From Bacteroidales bacterium (lineage in GTDB: Bacteria; Bacteroidota; Bacteroidia; Bacteroidales; P3): a DNA stretch of 64,000 nucleotides. The stretch spans positions 46,097-110,096 of the forward strand of contig JAFSPS010000038.1 of NCBI GenBank assembly GCA_017451385.1, read 5' to 3'. This document shows positions 63,172-64,000 of this stretch, piece by piece. Numbering within the stretch: the stretch's first letter is position 1; every line of letters begins with the position of its first letter. A program made the position numbers and the translations under genes. The notes beneath the pieces are model-generated. The model did no database searches and was not told the origin of the DNA. It worked only from the letters and a program-made list of their open reading frames with translations.

Positions 63172-63339
63172 TTATTTGAATGCACAACCCTTTATTAGTT
63201 TCCGACCAGCCTCTGTCAGCACATACTTCTGTTGACTGGATGGTATTCGTCTTTGGTTTGAAGTCACAATTGGTGACCTCAAACCATCATTTCTATACTT
63301 GAACTGTCGCAAATTATGCGACGCTTGCCATTGCCCCAA
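63172..63339 (-). pseudogene. C-terminal remnant of a winged-helix-like protein
   Basis: The minus strand encodes 55 residues ending in SQQKYVLTEAGRKLIKGCAF, which has the look of a DNA-binding winged-helix C-terminus, between in-frame stops (TGA upstream, TAA 63172-63174). It has only a TTG as possible start. With the recombinase fragment it suggests a decayed mobile element; the family could not be named. Confidence 0.4.
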
Positions 63340-63583
63340 TCACTTTTTGCCATTGTTATATCGCTCTCTTTCTTTGCCATATTGCTATTAGGACACGATG
63401 TGGAAAATAATATGTAGCGACATATTGGTATTTGAGGATGTTTTACTTTGACTCATTTTGGTATTTTTACAGAATTTACTACAAAAGATTTGGGTATTTT
63501 TGGGTATTTCCCCAAAATAAATTTGTGTAAATAAAAAAGAAAGTTTATTTTGCAATTGAAACAGGAATAATGCTCATATTGAT

Positions 63584-64000
63584 ATGAATTTGATTTTCAA
63601 AAGAAAACTGTATGAAAGATTGCTCGAATGGAAGCGAGTTCGTGATGGAAAGACAGCCATTTTGATTGAAGGAGCACGACGTGTGGGGAAATCGACATTG
63701 GTTGAACAATTTGCCAAACACGAGTATGAATCATACATTCTCATTGATTTCAACGAGGCATCAGCGGAGGTGAAGTCTTTGTTTGATAATCTGATGAATT
63801 TGGACTTTATCTTTTTGCAGCTACAGTCGCTGTACAATGTGGTCTTGAAACAACGTAAGTCAGTTATCATCTTCGATGAAGTACAGAACTGCCCCCTTGC
63901 CCGTCAAGCCATCAAGTATTTGGTGAAAGACGGCCGATACGATTATATCGAAACCGGTTCGCTTATCAGCATCAAGAAGAACACAAAAAATATCACACTC
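63584..64000 (+). CDS. AAA_14/DUF4143-type ATPase (3' end beyond window)
   Basis: The first 139 residues of an ATPase: MNLIFKRKLYERLLEWKRV, Walker A IEGARRVGKSTLVEQF (about 28-43), and Walker B VIIFDEVQNCPLARQ, followed by DYIETGSLISIKKNTK (sensor region). It is the intact counterpart of the broken ATPase at 57954, although not a close copy. Such ATPases pair a P-loop domain with a C-terminal restriction-endonuclease-like DUF4143 domain, of unknown role. It ends at the window edge; its start codon is ATG 63584. Confidence 0.88.
   Translation, partial: MNLIFKRKLYERLLEWKRVRDGKTAILIEGARRVGKSTLVEQFAKHEYESYILIDFNEASAEVKSLFDNLMNLDFIFLQLQSLYNVVLKQRKSVIIFDEVQNCPLARQAIKYLVKDGRYDYIETGSLISIKKNTKNITL

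Overview
The window reads as a chromosomal segment of a Bacteroidetes bacterium, most likely order Bacteroidales (family not determined). The evidence is a complete type IX secretion core operon (porP, gldK, gldL, gldM, gldN), PorT-like and BACON-domain envelope proteins, the rpmG-DUF4295 ribosomal pair, and repeated Bacteroidetes-type promoters (TAnnTTTG, often with TTTG or TTG about 20 bp upstream). No tRNA, rRNA, CRISPR array or intact insertion sequence was seen.

Layout. 0-7.8 kb: housekeeping and envelope genes (truncated asparaginase, PorT-like barrel, SF1 helicase, LD-carboxypeptidase, polysaccharide deacetylase, KdsC, RlpA). 7.8-15.1 kb: the T9SS operon, ending in a second gldN-like gene behind an intrinsic terminator. 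15.1-15.9 kb: a gene remnant and a long rod-shaped candidate non-coding RNA. 15.9-24.2 kb: an unfamiliar cluster built around a CDC48-like AAA+ ATPase, three proteins carrying four related zinc-ribbon-like domains, and several unknown or membrane proteins. 24.3-34.9 kb: AlkZ-related protein, enolase, PepSY-like protein, ABC transporter with GntR regulator and palindromic operator, GH3 glucosidase, SUMF1-domain protein, L33 and DUF4295. 34.9-40.4 kb: nadB, nadE and a PIF1/RecD-like helicase with a HRDC-like tail. 40.8-57.6 kb: two tandem paralogous modules of eukaryote-like phospho-signalling. 57.9-62.8 kb: broken ATPase gene, nadC, THUMP methyltransferase, queG, nth. 62.8-64 kb: recombinase and winged-helix-like remnants, then an ATPase cut by the window end.

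The most interesting region is 40.8-57.6 kb. Module 1 has a LytTR regulator, a membrane FHA-like/zinc-ribbon protein, two acidic proteins (one with 90-bp tandem repeats), an exported caspase-fold protease, a zinc-ribbon/FHA protein, a PP2C phosphatase, a membrane Ser/Thr kinase and a TPR-BACON-beta-barrel protein. Module 2 repeats the same gene order without LytTR, caspase and barrel. A short motif (acidic-T-hydrophobic-hydrophobic, often followed by D/E) recurs in both kinases at the same residue, just ahead of both canonical FHA domains, and four times at the N-terminus of one acidic protein. I infer a phosphothreonine/FHA relay, possibly linked to an envelope caspase.

Other notable points are the CDC48/zinc-ribbon cluster, the rod-shaped RNA at 15.6 kb, a NAD synthetase whose glutaminase domain has lost its catalytic Glu and Cys, and the gldN paralogue controlled by an upstream terminator.
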